The position numbers were made by a program, and so were the translations under genes. The notes beneath the pieces are model-generated. The model was not told the DNA's origin and ran no database searches. It saw nothing but the letters and a program-made list of their open reading frames with translations. 64,000 nucleotides of DNA from Paracidobacterium acidisoli (GTDB taxonomy: Bacteria; Acidobacteriota; Terriglobia; Terriglobales; Acidobacteriaceae): assembly GCF_003428625.2 (NCBI RefSeq), contig NZ_QVQT02000001.1, forward strand, positions 1-64,000, written 5' to 3'. The number at the start of each line of letters is the position of its first letter. Within the stretch, counting starts at the first letter, position 1. Below are positions 46,221 to 55,537 of this stretch, piece by piece.

Positions 46221-48257
46221 TTACATCGCTTCCGGAGCGTCGATGCCGAGCCAGGAGAGCGAGCGGATCAGCTCGCGCTGGGTGACGGCGGCAGTGGCCA
46301 ACAGCAGCTTCTTCCGCGCCGGGTCTTCCTCGGTAAGGATATGGTGGCGGCGGTAGAAGTTGCTGAAGTCCTGCGCAAGCTGGAAGGCGTGTTTCGCCAG
46401 ATACGCGGGCTCGGCGGTCTGGATGCACTGGTCGAGCAGCAGCGTGGTCTTCGCGGCGCGCAGCCAGACTTCCCAGATGCCTTCGCTTCCCTCCCCTGAG
46501 AGATACGGCGCGGCATCGATGGAGGCGGCATCGGCCAGAGCCTCATCGGGCGTGATGCCGGCCTTGCGGAAGATGCTGCGGGTGCGGACGACCGCGTACT
46601 GGAGGTAGGGTCCGGTCTCGCCCTCGAAGCTGAGCGCGTCTTTGAAGTCGAAGGCGATCACTGTGTTGCGCGTGTACCTGAGCATGAAGTAGCGCAGAGC
46701 TCCCACGGCGATGGCTTTGGCGATGGCTTCGCGCTCCGCTGTGGCCAGCTCGGGATGGCGGCTGTCGACTTCGGACCGGGTGGCGGCGATGAGCTTGTCG
46801 ATGAGATCGTCGGCCTTGACGCCGAAGCCTTTGCGGCCGGAGACCTCGATATACGGGCGGGCGCGGTCTTCTTCAGAGACTTCGTAGCCGAGTTCGAGGG
46901 CGCAGCGCGGGGTGAGCGCGACCATCTCGTAGGAGAAGTGCGTATAGTGCGCGGCCTGATCGGTATAGCCGAGTCCGCGAAGGGCTTCGATGACGTTGGC
47001 CTGCGGATCGGACTGGCGTGAGTCGATGACGTTGTAGATGGCCTGAGCGCCGCCGAAGTGGGGATGGCCGGGCTCGCCGGTTGCAGCGGAGATCCAGCAG
47101 GTGTGGTTCGGATAATCGAAGAAGCGGCGGTAGGCGAAGTCGCGGCCGAGGAGGCCAAACTTCCAGAGATGGTAGGCGATGTCTTTGCCGACGTAGGTGA
47201 CGGTGCCGTTGGAGCGGACGATGACCTTCGCGTCTTCGTCGGGGCCGTCTGACGCGTCGCTGCTCTCGGCATTTTCCTCGCGGAGCGGTTCGCCCGTACG
47301 GTCAGTACCGCTGTTGCGGACAGCGCCGGGGCGCGTCATGACCCAGCAGCCCTTGTTTTTGCCTTCGGTCTCGAAGTAGAGGACGCCCTTGTCTTTCAGC
47401 TGCTCGAAGGCCATGTCCCAAAAGTGCAGATGAAGAATCTCGCTCTCGCGTGGCAGCAGATCGTACTCGATGCCGAGCCGCAACATGGTTTCAACATGGC
47501 GGCGCAGCACCGCTGTCGAGATGATCTCGGCTATCTCTGCTGTTTCGTTGCCGCCATGCTCGATGGCGTGCAGCGTGTCGAGGCGGAGTTTGCGGCGCGC
47601 CTCTTTCTGCGCGGGATCGGCTTCGTACCACTGCGAGGTCTTCGCGTAGAGGTCCCAGCAGTAGTAGTCGATGCGCCGGCCTTCGGCAGCGAGGCGCTGC
47701 ATCAGGGCTTCGATGCTGCTGAGGGTGAGGCCTTCGAGATGCATGAGACCGACGACGACATCGGCAACCTGAACGCCGGTGTTGTCGATGTAGTTCTGCA
47801 CGTCGACCTTCTGCCCGGCGGCGCGCAGCAGGCGGACGAAGGTGTCTCCCAGGATGGCGTTGCGTAGATGGCCGACGTGCGCAGCTTTGTTGGGGTTGAT
47901 GCTGGTGTGCTCGACGAGCGAGTGGATGGGCTGCTCAGGCGCGGGGACTTCGCCTCCGGCAGCGACGGTGTGCGCGGCCAGCCCACGGTCGAGGCGGGCA
48001 TTGATATAGCCGGCGCCGGCGACCTCGAAGGCGATAAACCCCTCGACGGAACCGAGCGCGGCGACGATCTCTTCGGCAATTTTGCGCGGAGCTTTGCGCA
48101 GTTTGCGGGCCAGCTCGAAGGCCAGAGGCAACGCATACTCGCCGAAGGCAACCTCGGGCGGCTGCTCGATCACAATCTTTTCAGGTTCGATCTGATACTG
48201 GCTGCGCAGCACGGCGCGCAGACGCTCTTCGAGCTTTTTCTGTAGTTCTGAATACAC
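46221..48257 (-). CDS. argS: Arginyl-tRNA synthetase
   Basis: Class I synthetase of 678 residues. The HIGH-type motif is in NKAAHVGHLRNA near residue 125. The N-terminal Add-1 domain reads VAFGEYALPLAFELAR. NYIDNTGVQ, KDIAYHLWKF and the C-terminal DALRM-type helical domain with AHQLA-like FQLAQDFSNFYRRHHI are present. Compared with the E. coli enzyme it carries an acidic insertion (ENAESSDASDGPDED) near residue 330. The start is GTG at 48257. Confidence 0.95.
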   Translation of the reverse strand: MYSELQKKLEERLRAVLRSQYQIEPEKIVIEQPPEVAFGEYALPLAFELARKLRKAPRKIAEEIVAALGSVEGFIAFEVAGAGYINARLDRGLAAHTVAAGGEVPAPEQPIHSLVEHTSINPNKAAHVGHLRNAILGDTFVRLLRAAGQKVDVQNYIDNTGVQVADVVVGLMHLEGLTLSSIEALMQRLAAEGRRIDYYCWDLYAKTSQWYEADPAQKEARRKLRLDTLHAIEHGGNETAEIAEIISTAVLRRHVETMLRLGIEYDLLPRESEILHLHFWDMAFEQLKDKGVLYFETEGKNKGCWVMTRPGAVRNSGTDRTGEPLREENAESSDASDGPDEDAKVIVRSNGTVTYVGKDIAYHLWKFGLLGRDFAYRRFFDYPNHTCWISAATGEPGHPHFGGAQAIYNVIDSRQSDPQANVIEALRGLGYTDQAAHYTHFSYEMVALTPRCALELGYEVSEEDRARPYIEVSGRKGFGVKADDLIDKLIAATRSEVDSRHPELATAEREAIAKAIAVGALRYFMLRYTRNTVIAFDFKDALSFEGETGPYLQYAVVRTRSIFRKAGITPDEALADAASIDAAPYLSGEGSEGIWEVWLRAAKTTLLLDQCIQTAEPAYLAKHAFQLAQDFSNFYRRHHILTEEDPARKKLLLATAAVTQRELIRSLSWLGIDAPEAM

Positions 48258-48376
48258 GCGGGAATCACCGTAAAATATATGGAAAAGCTGATTTTAGCAG
48301 GCGCGCATGGCGCAGGTTTCTGTTGTGGCCGCCTGGCTGGTGCGGCTATCATCAATCATCCGGAAGGGGCGAGCCG

Positions 48377-48892
48377 ATGGGCACCACTCTGATTTCTCTC
48401 GACTACTATCTCCACGAAACCTGGAGCCCGGATCGCGAGTTTGTGGATGGCGAGGTAGTGGAATGGAGCTGGGCTGAGAGGAATTATGTCACATGGCAGG
48501 TTGCTTTCATGGTCTGGCTCAGCAAGTGGCGGCAGAGCGCAAATATCCGCGTTTTTCCCGCGCTGCGGATGCGGACCCGATCGGCCCGCTTCCGCATTCC
48601 TGACGTGATGGCCACTGACCGTGATGCCCCGGAGGAACAGATCATCACGCATGCGCCGCTGCTGTGCGTGGAGATTCTTTCTCCCGAAGACAGGATCGGC
48701 AGGATGGAAGACAAGATCGAGGAGTACTTCCAGATGGGCGTGCGCGCGGTGTGGGTGATCGATCCGCGGACGCAGACCGGCTATCAGTGTGAAGGGCCAC
48801 ATTTTCAGGAGTGGAAGGCCGCCGCAATTCTGACCATTCCCGGCACGCCGGTGCAGATCGAGATGAGCGCGCTGATCGCAGACCTCGACTGA
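48377..48892 (+). CDS. Uma2-family (DUF820) putative restriction-like nuclease
   Basis: A 171-residue protein with the DUF820 layout: FVDGEVVEW, RIPDVMA, CVEILSPEDRIGRMEDKIEEYF in part, and GVRAVWVIDP. These give the PD-(D/E)XK-like Asp and Glu-Ile-Leu-Ser site. The family is abundant in cyanobacteria and acidobacteria, with no established target. The start at 48377 follows GGGGCGAGCCG. It stands alone between argS and metG. Confidence 0.85.
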   Translation: MGTTLISLDYYLHETWSPDREFVDGEVVEWSWAERNYVTWQVAFMVWLSKWRQSANIRVFPALRMRTRSARFRIPDVMATDRDAPEEQIITHAPLLCVEILSPEDRIGRMEDKIEEYFQMGVRAVWVIDPRTQTGYQCEGPHFQEWKAAAILTIPGTPVQIEMSALIADLD

Positions 48893-48921
48893 AGTAATTG
48901 ATACATCCCGTAAAAAGGCCC

Positions 48922-48989
48922 GGGGCTGAAGTCCCCCTTCACCTTCCGATTCATACTCCCTCATGCTGAAGGCCGGGGCTTCTGCCCGC
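48922..48989. repeat. REP-like GC-rich palindromes
   Basis: GGGGCTGAAGTCCCC at 48922-48936 and a related CCGGGGCTTCTGCCCGC at 48973-48989 resemble interspersed extragenic repeats. Related forms recur at 51.4 kb. They occupy the gap before metG. Confidence 0.55.
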
Positions 48990-49060
48990 AAACCAGGTTT
49001 CTTCCGCCTGTTAAAATCGAAAACAGAAACTGAGCGGATTCAACGCGTTCCTTCCATCTC

Positions 49061-51265
49061 ATGTCTGACAAGTTTTATCTCACCACGCCGATTTATTACG
49101 TCAATGCGCGTCCGCATATCGGGACCACGTACACCACGATCGTGGCCGACGCCATTGCGCGGCGCAAACGCTCGATGGGCGTGGACACATATTTTCTGAC
49201 CGGCACGGACGAGCATGGACAGAAGATCGAGCGCTCGGCGCAGAAGGCCGGATGCTCGCCGCAGGAGTTCACCGATCAGGTCGCGGCGCAGTTCCGGGCA
49301 CTGTGGGACCGGATGGGGCTGACCTATGACGACTTCATCCGCACGACGGAGCCTCGTCACACGCGTGCCGTGCAGAAGTTCTTCACGCTGCTGAAAGAGC
49401 GCGGCTTCATCTACAGGGACACCTATACCGGCCAGTACTGCGTCTCGGACGAGGCATTTGTGGATGTGCCACCGGGCGCGCCGTGTCCGGAGTGCGGGCG
49501 CATCACCGAGACGGTGAGCGAGGAGAATTATTTCTTCAAGCTGTCGGCCTTCGAGCGCACTCTGCTCTCGTTCTATGAGGAGCATCCGGAGTTCATTCAG
49601 CCGGAGCGGCGGCGCAACGAAGTCATCTCCTTCGTGAAGAGCGGACTGAAGGATCTGTCGATCAGCCGGTCGAGCTTTAAGTGGGGCATCCCCGTTCCGG
49701 GCGATGAAAAGCACGTGATCTACGTGTGGATGGATGCGCTGGTGAATTACATCTCGGCGCTCGGCTGGGGCAGCGACGACGATACGAAGTTTCAGAAGTT
49801 CTGGCCGGCCGATCTGCACATTGTGGGCAAGGAGATCACGCGCTTCCACTGTGTCTACTGGCCTGCATTTCTGATGGCGGCCGGACTGGCGCTGCCGAAG
49901 ACCATCGTCGGGCATGGATGGCTGCTCTTTGAAGAGGGCAAGATGTCGAAGTCGCGCGGCAATATTGTGCGCGCGGAGACGATTCTCGATGTGCTCGGAG
50001 CCGACGCGCTGCGCTATTTTCTGCTGCGCGAGATCGTCTTCGGGCAGGACGGCAACTTCTCCTTCGATGCGCTGGTAAAGCGGTACAACGCCGATCTGGC
50101 CAACGGCTACGGCAACCTGGTGAGCCGCACGCTGGCGATGATTCAGCGCTACTTCGACGGAGTGGTGCCGGAGGCGATCACCGGGCAGGCCGATTCGATT
50201 GCGACGGAGGCGCCGCAGGCGATCGCGGCCTTCGCGAAGCACTTCGAAGCGCTGGACTTTGCGCGGGCGCTTGAAACCGCCTGGGCGCTGGTTGGGGCTG
50301 TCGATGGATATCTGACGGCGAGCGCGCCGTGGAAGCAGCCCGAAGGCATCTCAGAAGAGGAACAAAAGGCCTTTCGTGGAACGGTACTTTACACGGCGGC
50401 GGAGGCCATCCGTGTGATTACGGCACTGGTCTATCCGGTGATTCCCGACGCGGCGGCGAAAGTGTGGGCGCAGCTTGGTCTGGGCGATGTTCGCACGGCG
50501 GATTTGAAAAACATTCAGTGGGGCGGTCTGCAGCCGGGAACGAAACTCGGTGAGCTGGGACCGGTCTTTCCCCGCGCAGAAAAGGATGCGGTGGCACGTA
50601 TGCAGGAGATGGAACAGAAGAACAACGTACCGGCAGAAGTGAAGCCGGCAGAAGAAGAGACACAGCCCGTGGCCGGAGCTCCGGCCGTGCCTTCCGCTCC
50701 GGTGACGGGCAAAGTGGTCAATCCCACGCAGGAGCATATCTCGCGGCTGCATTCGATGATCGACGGGCTTGCCGTAGCGATGGCCGAATCGACCAGCGAA
50801 GGCGCAGCGGTGGCGGCGCTCGAAAATGCGATTCGGGATACGTTCGGAGGTGCGCCAAAGAGAGCTCCCTTGACTGCGCCGGCGACGCCCGCGCCTGCCG
50901 GAGCTGTACCCCCCGTAGCGTCGGTCCCTGCTGCGGAGGGCAGGATCACCATCGACGACTTCGCAAAGGTCGAGCTGCGTGTGGCGCAGGTGAAGGTGGC
51001 CGAGCGCGTGCCGAAGGCGGATAAGCTGCTGCGCCTCGAAGTGGATCTGGGCTATGAGCAGCGCCAGATTCTGGCCGGGATTGCAGAGGCGTACACGCCG
51101 GAGTCGCTGATCGGACGCAAGGTGGTGATCGTCGCCAACCTCGCCCCGCGAAAGCTGCGCGGGTACGAGTCGAACGGCATGGTGGTCGCCGCCTCGGTCG
51201 AAGGTGGCAAGGCTGTGCTGGCCGGGTTCCTCGAAGATATCGAGATCGGGGCAAGACTGAAGTAG
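49061..51265 (+). CDS. metG: Methionyl-tRNA synthetase with C-terminal tRNA-binding domain
   Basis: Class I synthetase of 734 residues. YYVNARPHIGTTYTTI holds the HIGH-type motif and EGKMSKSRGN the KMSKS loop. One zinc-knuckle cysteine group is in PCPECG. From about residue 620 an EMAP/OB-fold domain (TIDDFAKVELRVAQV and NLAPRKLRGYESNGM) adds a dimerising tRNA-binding module. A Pro/Ala-rich linker of about 60 residues precedes it. Confidence 0.95.
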   Translation: MSDKFYLTTPIYYVNARPHIGTTYTTIVADAIARRKRSMGVDTYFLTGTDEHGQKIERSAQKAGCSPQEFTDQVAAQFRALWDRMGLTYDDFIRTTEPRHTRAVQKFFTLLKERGFIYRDTYTGQYCVSDEAFVDVPPGAPCPECGRITETVSEENYFFKLSAFERTLLSFYEEHPEFIQPERRRNEVISFVKSGLKDLSISRSSFKWGIPVPGDEKHVIYVWMDALVNYISALGWGSDDDTKFQKFWPADLHIVGKEITRFHCVYWPAFLMAAGLALPKTIVGHGWLLFEEGKMSKSRGNIVRAETILDVLGADALRYFLLREIVFGQDGNFSFDALVKRYNADLANGYGNLVSRTLAMIQRYFDGVVPEAITGQADSIATEAPQAIAAFAKHFEALDFARALETAWALVGAVDGYLTASAPWKQPEGISEEEQKAFRGTVLYTAAEAIRVITALVYPVIPDAAAKVWAQLGLGDVRTADLKNIQWGGLQPGTKLGELGPVFPRAEKDAVARMQEMEQKNNVPAEVKPAEEETQPVAGAPAVPSAPVTGKVVNPTQEHISRLHSMIDGLAVAMAESTSEGAAVAALENAIRDTFGGAPKRAPLTAPATPAPAGAVPPVASVPAAEGRITIDDFAKVELRVAQVKVAERVPKADKLLRLEVDLGYEQRQILAGIAEAYTPESLIGRKVVIVANLAPRKLRGYESNGMVVAASVEGGKAVLAGFLEDIEIGARLK

Positions 51266-51383
51266 GAAGTAGGACTGGCCGTCCGGGCAAGGTCTTCGCG
51301 TGATCACTCCCGCTGGTCGTGGAACCAGGATTCTCTCGCTGCGCGAGGACAGAAGATGGCGGCTCCAACCCTCGCATAGTCAG

Positions 51384-51436
51384 GGGCTAAAGCCCGGACG
51401 AACGTTCAGCACTCGCGGCACGACTGAAGTCGTGCC
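51384..51436. repeat. REP-like palindromes in metG-tatD gap
   Basis: GGGCTAAAGCCC at 51384-51395 and GGCACGACTGAAGTCGTGCC at 51417-51436, the latter a perfect 9-bp stem. The motif CTGAAG/CTAAAG in the centre matches the copies near 48.9 kb. The remainder of 51266-51482 shows no gene. Confidence 0.6.
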
Positions 51437-51482
51437 CTGATACAAAGCGGTCTTTGCGGCAGACTGGATTTTCTTTCCTCCG

Positions 51483-52301
51483 ATGATCGATTCGCATGCA
51501 CATCTCGACAGCGACCGCTACAACGAGGATCGCGATGCCCTGCTTGCCCGCGCGTATGAGGCCGGTGTGCAGGCGGTGCTGTCGATCGGCATCGGCGAAG
51601 GGCCGGAGACGATGCACCTGGCTCTCGATCTGGCGCGGCAATACGCCGGCAGGCCCGGGATGCCCTGCCTGTATGCGAGCGCCGGCATTCATCCCAATGA
51701 GGCGCATCGCGCCGACGAGACGGCATACGCCAGGCTGGATGAGCTGCTGGCCGCGCCAGAGGTGATCGCCTGCGGGGAGATCGGCATCGATTATTACTAC
51801 GCAGAGCCTGCGCCGGAAACGCAGAAGACAGTGTTTTCGCAGCAGATGGAGATTGCCGCGGCGCACAAAAAGCCGATCGTCATTCACTGCCGGCAAAAGG
51901 AAGGCAACATGCAGGCCTGGGACGATACTTTGCTGATGCTCGAAGGCGAATGGCGCAGAACCGGCCTCGGCGGCATTCTGCACTGCTTCAGCGGCTCGGT
52001 GGAGCATGCGCGGCAGGCGATGGAGATGGACTTTCTGATCTCATTTGCCGGGAATATCACCTTTCCGAAGGCGCAGCCGCTGCGCGATGTGGCTGCGGTG
52101 CTGCCGCTGGAGCGGATGCTGATCGAGACCGATGCGCCGTTTCTGGCTCCGGTGCCCAACCGCGGCAAAAGGAATGAGCCGGCCTGGGTAAAAGAGGTTG
52201 CGGTGAAGGTGGGCGAGGTAAAGGGCGTTGCTCCGGAAGAGGTGGATTTGCGCACCACGGAAAATTTTTATTCCCTTTTCGGCATCCCGAAAGGCTCCTG
52301 A
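51483..52301 (+). CDS. TatD-family metal-dependent hydrolase
   Basis: A 272-residue TIM-barrel nuclease of the TatD group. IDSHAHLDSDRYNEDRDAL carries the metal HxH. GEIGIDYYY, VIHCRQKEG, GILHCFSGS and the terminal IETDAPFLAPVPNRGKRNEP are family signatures. Acts in DNA or RNA 3'-5' degradation or repair in relatives. Confidence 0.93.
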   Translation: MIDSHAHLDSDRYNEDRDALLARAYEAGVQAVLSIGIGEGPETMHLALDLARQYAGRPGMPCLYASAGIHPNEAHRADETAYARLDELLAAPEVIACGEIGIDYYYAEPAPETQKTVFSQQMEIAAAHKKPIVIHCRQKEGNMQAWDDTLLMLEGEWRRTGLGGILHCFSGSVEHARQAMEMDFLISFAGNITFPKAQPLRDVAAVLPLERMLIETDAPFLAPVPNRGKRNEPAWVKEVAVKVGEVKGVAPEEVDLRTTENFYSLFGIPKGS

Positions 52302-52361
52302 AAGTTCACAGAAGCGCGATGCGGGCGGCGGAAGCGGATAATCTAGAGAGAGGGCGTTCTT

Positions 52362-52862
52362 ATGGCAGGCGACAGTTCCTTTGATATTGTCAGCAAAGTG
52401 GATGTGCAGGAGGCGCGGAACGCGATCGATCAGGCGCTGAAGGAGGTTCATGCGCGCTTCGACCTCAAGGATTCGAAGTCGGAGATCAAGCTCGAAGGCG
52501 ACAAGGAGATCCAGCTCGCGTCGGCCGATGAGTACAAGCTGAAGGCGGTGACTGAAATCCTGCAGCAGAAGCTGGTGAAGCGGGGCATCTCACTCAAAGC
52601 GCTGACCTACGGGAAGATCGAGCCGGCATCGGGATCAAGCGTGCGGCAGAAGATCGAGCTGCAGCAGGGTATCCCGAGCGAGAAGGCGAAGGAGATTGTC
52701 CGCCTCATCAAGGACTCGAAGAAGAAGGCGCAGGGATCGATCCAGGGGGATACGGTTCGTGTTTCGAGCAAGGATCGCGATACTCTACAGGAGATCATCG
52801 CGCTGCTGAAGAAGCAGGAGCTCGGGATCGACATGCAGTTCACGAATTACCGGTCGAATTGA
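52362..52862 (+). CDS. YajQ-family nucleotide-binding protein
   Basis: A 166-residue protein with SSFDIVSKVDVQEARNAIDQ in part, RFDLKDSK, and IVRLIKDSKKKAQGSIQGD in part. These match YajQ throughout. Some members bind cyclic di-GMP and regulate transcription with a LysR-type partner. It lies just downstream of tatD and upstream of the prenyl synthase. Confidence 0.93.
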   Translation: MAGDSSFDIVSKVDVQEARNAIDQALKEVHARFDLKDSKSEIKLEGDKEIQLASADEYKLKAVTEILQQKLVKRGISLKALTYGKIEPASGSSVRQKIELQQGIPSEKAKEIVRLIKDSKKKAQGSIQGDTVRVSSKDRDTLQEIIALLKKQELGIDMQFTNYRSN

Positions 52863-52890
52863 ACGAAGAGGCGGGGGCAGTCGGACGAGA

Positions 52891-53883
52891 GTGAGCACAC
52901 TGGCAATAGCATCGGCGAAGGAAGTCTTCGATCTGCTGCACGACGACCTTGAGGCCATCGAGCGGGAGTTCGGGGCCGACGCCGTCTCTTCTGTCGAGGC
53001 CATCACAGAGATCTCCTGCTATCTGCGCCAGGGCGGCGGCAAACGCATTCGCCCGCTGCTGCTGCTGCTTTCGGCGCGCAGTCTGGGATTCAGCGGACAC
53101 GACATGGTCCGGCTGGGCGCGGTGGTCGAGATGGTGCACACGGCCACGCTGGTGCACGACGATATTATCGACGCGGCGGACACGCGGCGCGGACGGCCCT
53201 CGGCCAATACCACCTGGGGCAACAGCAAATGCGTGCTGGCCGGCGACTGGCTTTATATGCAGGCCTTTCGCGTGGCGCTGGAGGCGCGCAACTTCCGCAT
53301 TCTCGATCTGCTGATCGGCCTGACCCAGCAGATGGTCGAGGGCGAGCTGCTGCAGATGGAGCGGCTGGGACGGGCCATCTCGGCCGACGAGTACAACGAT
53401 CTGATCTATCGCAAGACGGCATGCCTGTTTGAGGTCTCGATGCGCATCGGCGCGGTGCTGGCGGGCGCGAGCGAGGACCGCGAGCAGGCGATGGGTGAGT
53501 ATGGCCGCAACCTCGGGATGGCGTTCCAGATTGTCGATGACGTGCTCGACCTCACGGCTTCAGAGGAAGTACTGGGCAAGCCGGTGGCCAGCGATCTGCG
53601 CGAAGGCAAAGCCACGCTGGCGGTGATTCACGCGCTCGAAAACGGCAGCACCGCAGCGGAGCGCGCCGCCATCCACACTGTCCTCACCGATCAGGACTTC
53701 AGCCGCGTGACCCATGACGAAATTCTGGCGATTCTGCGGCGCAACCACTCCGTCGAGTTTGCAATGAACGAGGCCTTTGCCTGTGCCGATGCGGCGCGGT
53801 CGGCCATCGCCGACCTGCCTGACTCCGATTACAAGCGGGCGTTGCTGTGGGTGCCCGATTTTGTGGTGGCACGCGAGAAGTAA
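52891..53883 (+). CDS. Polyprenyl diphosphate synthase (IspB-like, long chain)
   Basis: Trans-prenyltransferase of 330 residues for the quinone side chain. The first Asp-rich motif is LVHDDIIDAADTRRG and the second FQIVDDVLDL. GGGKRIRPLL and NTTWGNSKCVLAGDWLY in part are standard. The GTG start at 52891 has GACGAGA nearby. Chain length cannot be read from sequence alone. Confidence 0.92.
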   Translation: MSTLAIASAKEVFDLLHDDLEAIEREFGADAVSSVEAITEISCYLRQGGGKRIRPLLLLLSARSLGFSGHDMVRLGAVVEMVHTATLVHDDIIDAADTRRGRPSANTTWGNSKCVLAGDWLYMQAFRVALEARNFRILDLLIGLTQQMVEGELLQMERLGRAISADEYNDLIYRKTACLFEVSMRIGAVLAGASEDREQAMGEYGRNLGMAFQIVDDVLDLTASEEVLGKPVASDLREGKATLAVIHALENGSTAAERAAIHTVLTDQDFSRVTHDEILAILRRNHSVEFAMNEAFACADAARSAIADLPDSDYKRALLWVPDFVVAREK

Positions 53884-54033
53884 GCGGACCCCGTCCGAAA
53901 ACATCATCGAGATCGCCACAGACGTGAAGCTCTGCGATGTATACCGGCTCCCGGATGGACAGGGTTGTAGTGCATATCCCGGAGTACTCCTGATGCTGCG
54001 GGTGCTGTGCTATTCTCATCCGTCCGGAAGCGC

Positions 54034-54465
54034 ATGACCGCTCAGAATCCACTTCGAAATGCTCCCATCCGCGTACTGGTCGCCAAGCCAGGTCTCGATG
54101 GCCATGACCGCGGCGCAAAGGTGATCGCCCGCGCGCTGCGCGATGCCGGCATGGAAGTGATCTATACGGGGCTGCGGCAGACGCCGGAGAGGATTGTAAG
54201 CGCGGCGATTCAGGAAGATGTGGACTGCGTGGGGCTGAGCATCCTGTCGGGCGCGCACAACACCATCGTTCCGCGCATTACGGCCATGCTGAAGGAACAG
54301 GGCGCCGAAGATATCCTGGTGGTGCTGGGAGGAACGATTCCGGTACAGGACGCGGAGTTTCTGCGCTCACACGGCGTGGCGGCGATCTTTGGGCCGGGCA
54401 CACCGCTCGAAACAACGATCCGGTTCATCCGCGAGCATGTAAGGCCGCGCGGAGTGAGACTGTGA
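54034..54465 (+). CDS. Methylmalonyl-CoA mutase B12-binding subunit
   Basis: A 143-residue stand-alone cobalamin-binding domain. [18 protein letters not shown] contains the DxHxxG cobalt-ligand motif. GLSILSGAH and VVLGGTIP complete the B12 fold. It must pair with a large catalytic subunit, which is not in the window. The MeaB-epimerase fusion at 32.6-34.0 kb serves the same pathway. Confidence 0.92.
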   Translation: MTAQNPLRNAPIRVLVAKPGLDGHDRGAKVIARALRDAGMEVIYTGLRQTPERIVSAAIQEDVDCVGLSILSGAHNTIVPRITAMLKEQGAEDILVVLGGTIPVQDAEFLRSHGVAAIFGPGTPLETTIRFIREHVRPRGVRL

Positions 54466-54473
54466 GTGACACA

Positions 54474-54494
54474 GCCATTAGCCATTAGCCATTA
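54474..54494 (+). repeat. Three tandem GCCATTA heptamers
   Basis: Three exact copies of GCCATTA follow the B12 gene stop, then a partial GCC. A simple repeat with room to vary in copy number. Confidence 0.85.
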
Positions 54495-54520
54495 GCCGCA
54501 GACGGCATGGCTTCCGGGAA

Positions 54521-54548
54521 GATGCAGAGCCTTTCCAGGCTCTGCATC
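54521..54548. terminator. Hairpin between convergent mutase-subunit and lipoprotein genes
   Basis: GATGCAGAGCCT and AGGCTCTGCATC form a perfect 12-bp stem around TTCC, 6 bases past the lipoprotein stop. There is no U-tract of note, so the efficiency is uncertain. Confidence 0.7.
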
Positions 54549-54553
54549 CCGTC

Positions 54554-54874
54554 TTACTGGCGGATAAAGCCGTTGGACCAGTTGGTGTGAGGCACTGCTG
54601 ATTTCCCGCCCTCGGTGCCGAGGCTGTGGCGGGCATTCCTGTCCTGAATCGGCTGAATACCGCTTTCGAGAGACGCGGTCGGCGATCCGGGAACCAGAGG
54701 AATACGAACGGAGTCCTGCGCATTGGGCTGGCGCGGCGCCGGAACGGTGGTGACGTCGGAGATAAGCAGGTGCGGCGAATGCAGCTTGATGGTCCGGCCA
54801 GTCTCGCATCCAGTCATCACCAAAACAGCCAGCGCCAGCAACGAACCCGACAGAACGACCGAACGACCTTTCAT
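54554..54874 (-). CDS. Small lipoprotein of unknown function
   Basis: A 106-residue protein with a type II signal peptide and lipobox LVMTGC (Cys at residue 23). The mature part is polar and Pro/Ser-rich with no known domain. GGAGGAG precedes the ATG closely, which supports expression. Its anchor residue after Cys is Glu, which does not indicate inner-membrane retention. Confidence 0.75.
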   Translation of the reverse strand: MKGRSVVLSGSLLALAVLVMTGCETGRTIKLHSPHLLISDVTTVPAPRQPNAQDSVRIPLVPGSPTASLESGIQPIQDRNARHSLGTEGGKSAVPHTNWSNGFIRQ

Positions 54875-54999
54875 CTCTCCTCCGAAGACCTATCCAATGC
54901 TGCCCACCACTATACGTTCGTAAACGCGAATTAGGGAATAGCCGGCCAGGAAACAGGGGTGGCAGAGTGGTAACCGAAGCGCGGCGCTGTTGCCTGTGG

Positions 55000-55488
55000 T
55001 CAGGGGCGTTCGCTCGCAGAAGAGCAGATTTCCCGCGCCTCCGCGGGCTTTTCTCCATTGGCGATTCCCTGCTCCATCGCCGCACGCAGCGCGGCGAGAT
55101 ATTTTTCCGGCAGCGGGCGCTTCCTCATCTCCCGGTCGACGACGACGTGAACGGTTTCCGCTTCGGCCAGCAGACGCGGCTCTCCGCCACCGGCGGCGCA
55201 GAACAGGCGATAACCGAATTTGACGACCGAGCCGCGCAGGCCGGAGATGCGAGTCTCAATCACGATCTGATCGTCATACCGTGCCGGAGACTTATAGCGG
55301 CAGGTCGCTTCGGCAACGGGCAGATGGCAGTCATCGTCGATCTCCATCTGTTTGTAGTCGAAGCCGAGGCTGCGGAGGAGCTCGACACGCCCGATCTCGC
55401 ACCAGACGAAATAGTTGGCGTGATAGACGACGCCCATCTGATCGGTTTCGGCATAGCGGACGCGGAGCGTGACGGTGGAAACAGACAT
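55000..55488 (-). CDS. Acyl-CoA thioesterase, YbgC/FadM-like (4HBT)
   Basis: A 162-residue hotdog-fold thioesterase. RVRYAETDQMGVVYHANYFVWCE in pieces contains the catalytic Asp motif. RVELLRSLGFDY and a terminal KRPLPEKY fit the family. Divergent from the P-loop kinase gene with about 50 bases between starts. Confidence 0.92.
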   Translation of the reverse strand: MSVSTVTLRVRYAETDQMGVVYHANYFVWCEIGRVELLRSLGFDYKQMEIDDDCHLPVAEATCRYKSPARYDDQIVIETRISGLRGSVVKFGYRLFCAAGGGEPRLLAEAETVHVVVDREMRKRPLPEKYLAALRAAMEQGIANGEKPAEAREICSSASERP

Positions 55489-55537
55489 GGCTTCGAGTCT
55501 AAATCGGAGTATGAATTTCAGAGAGAATGGATGGGAG

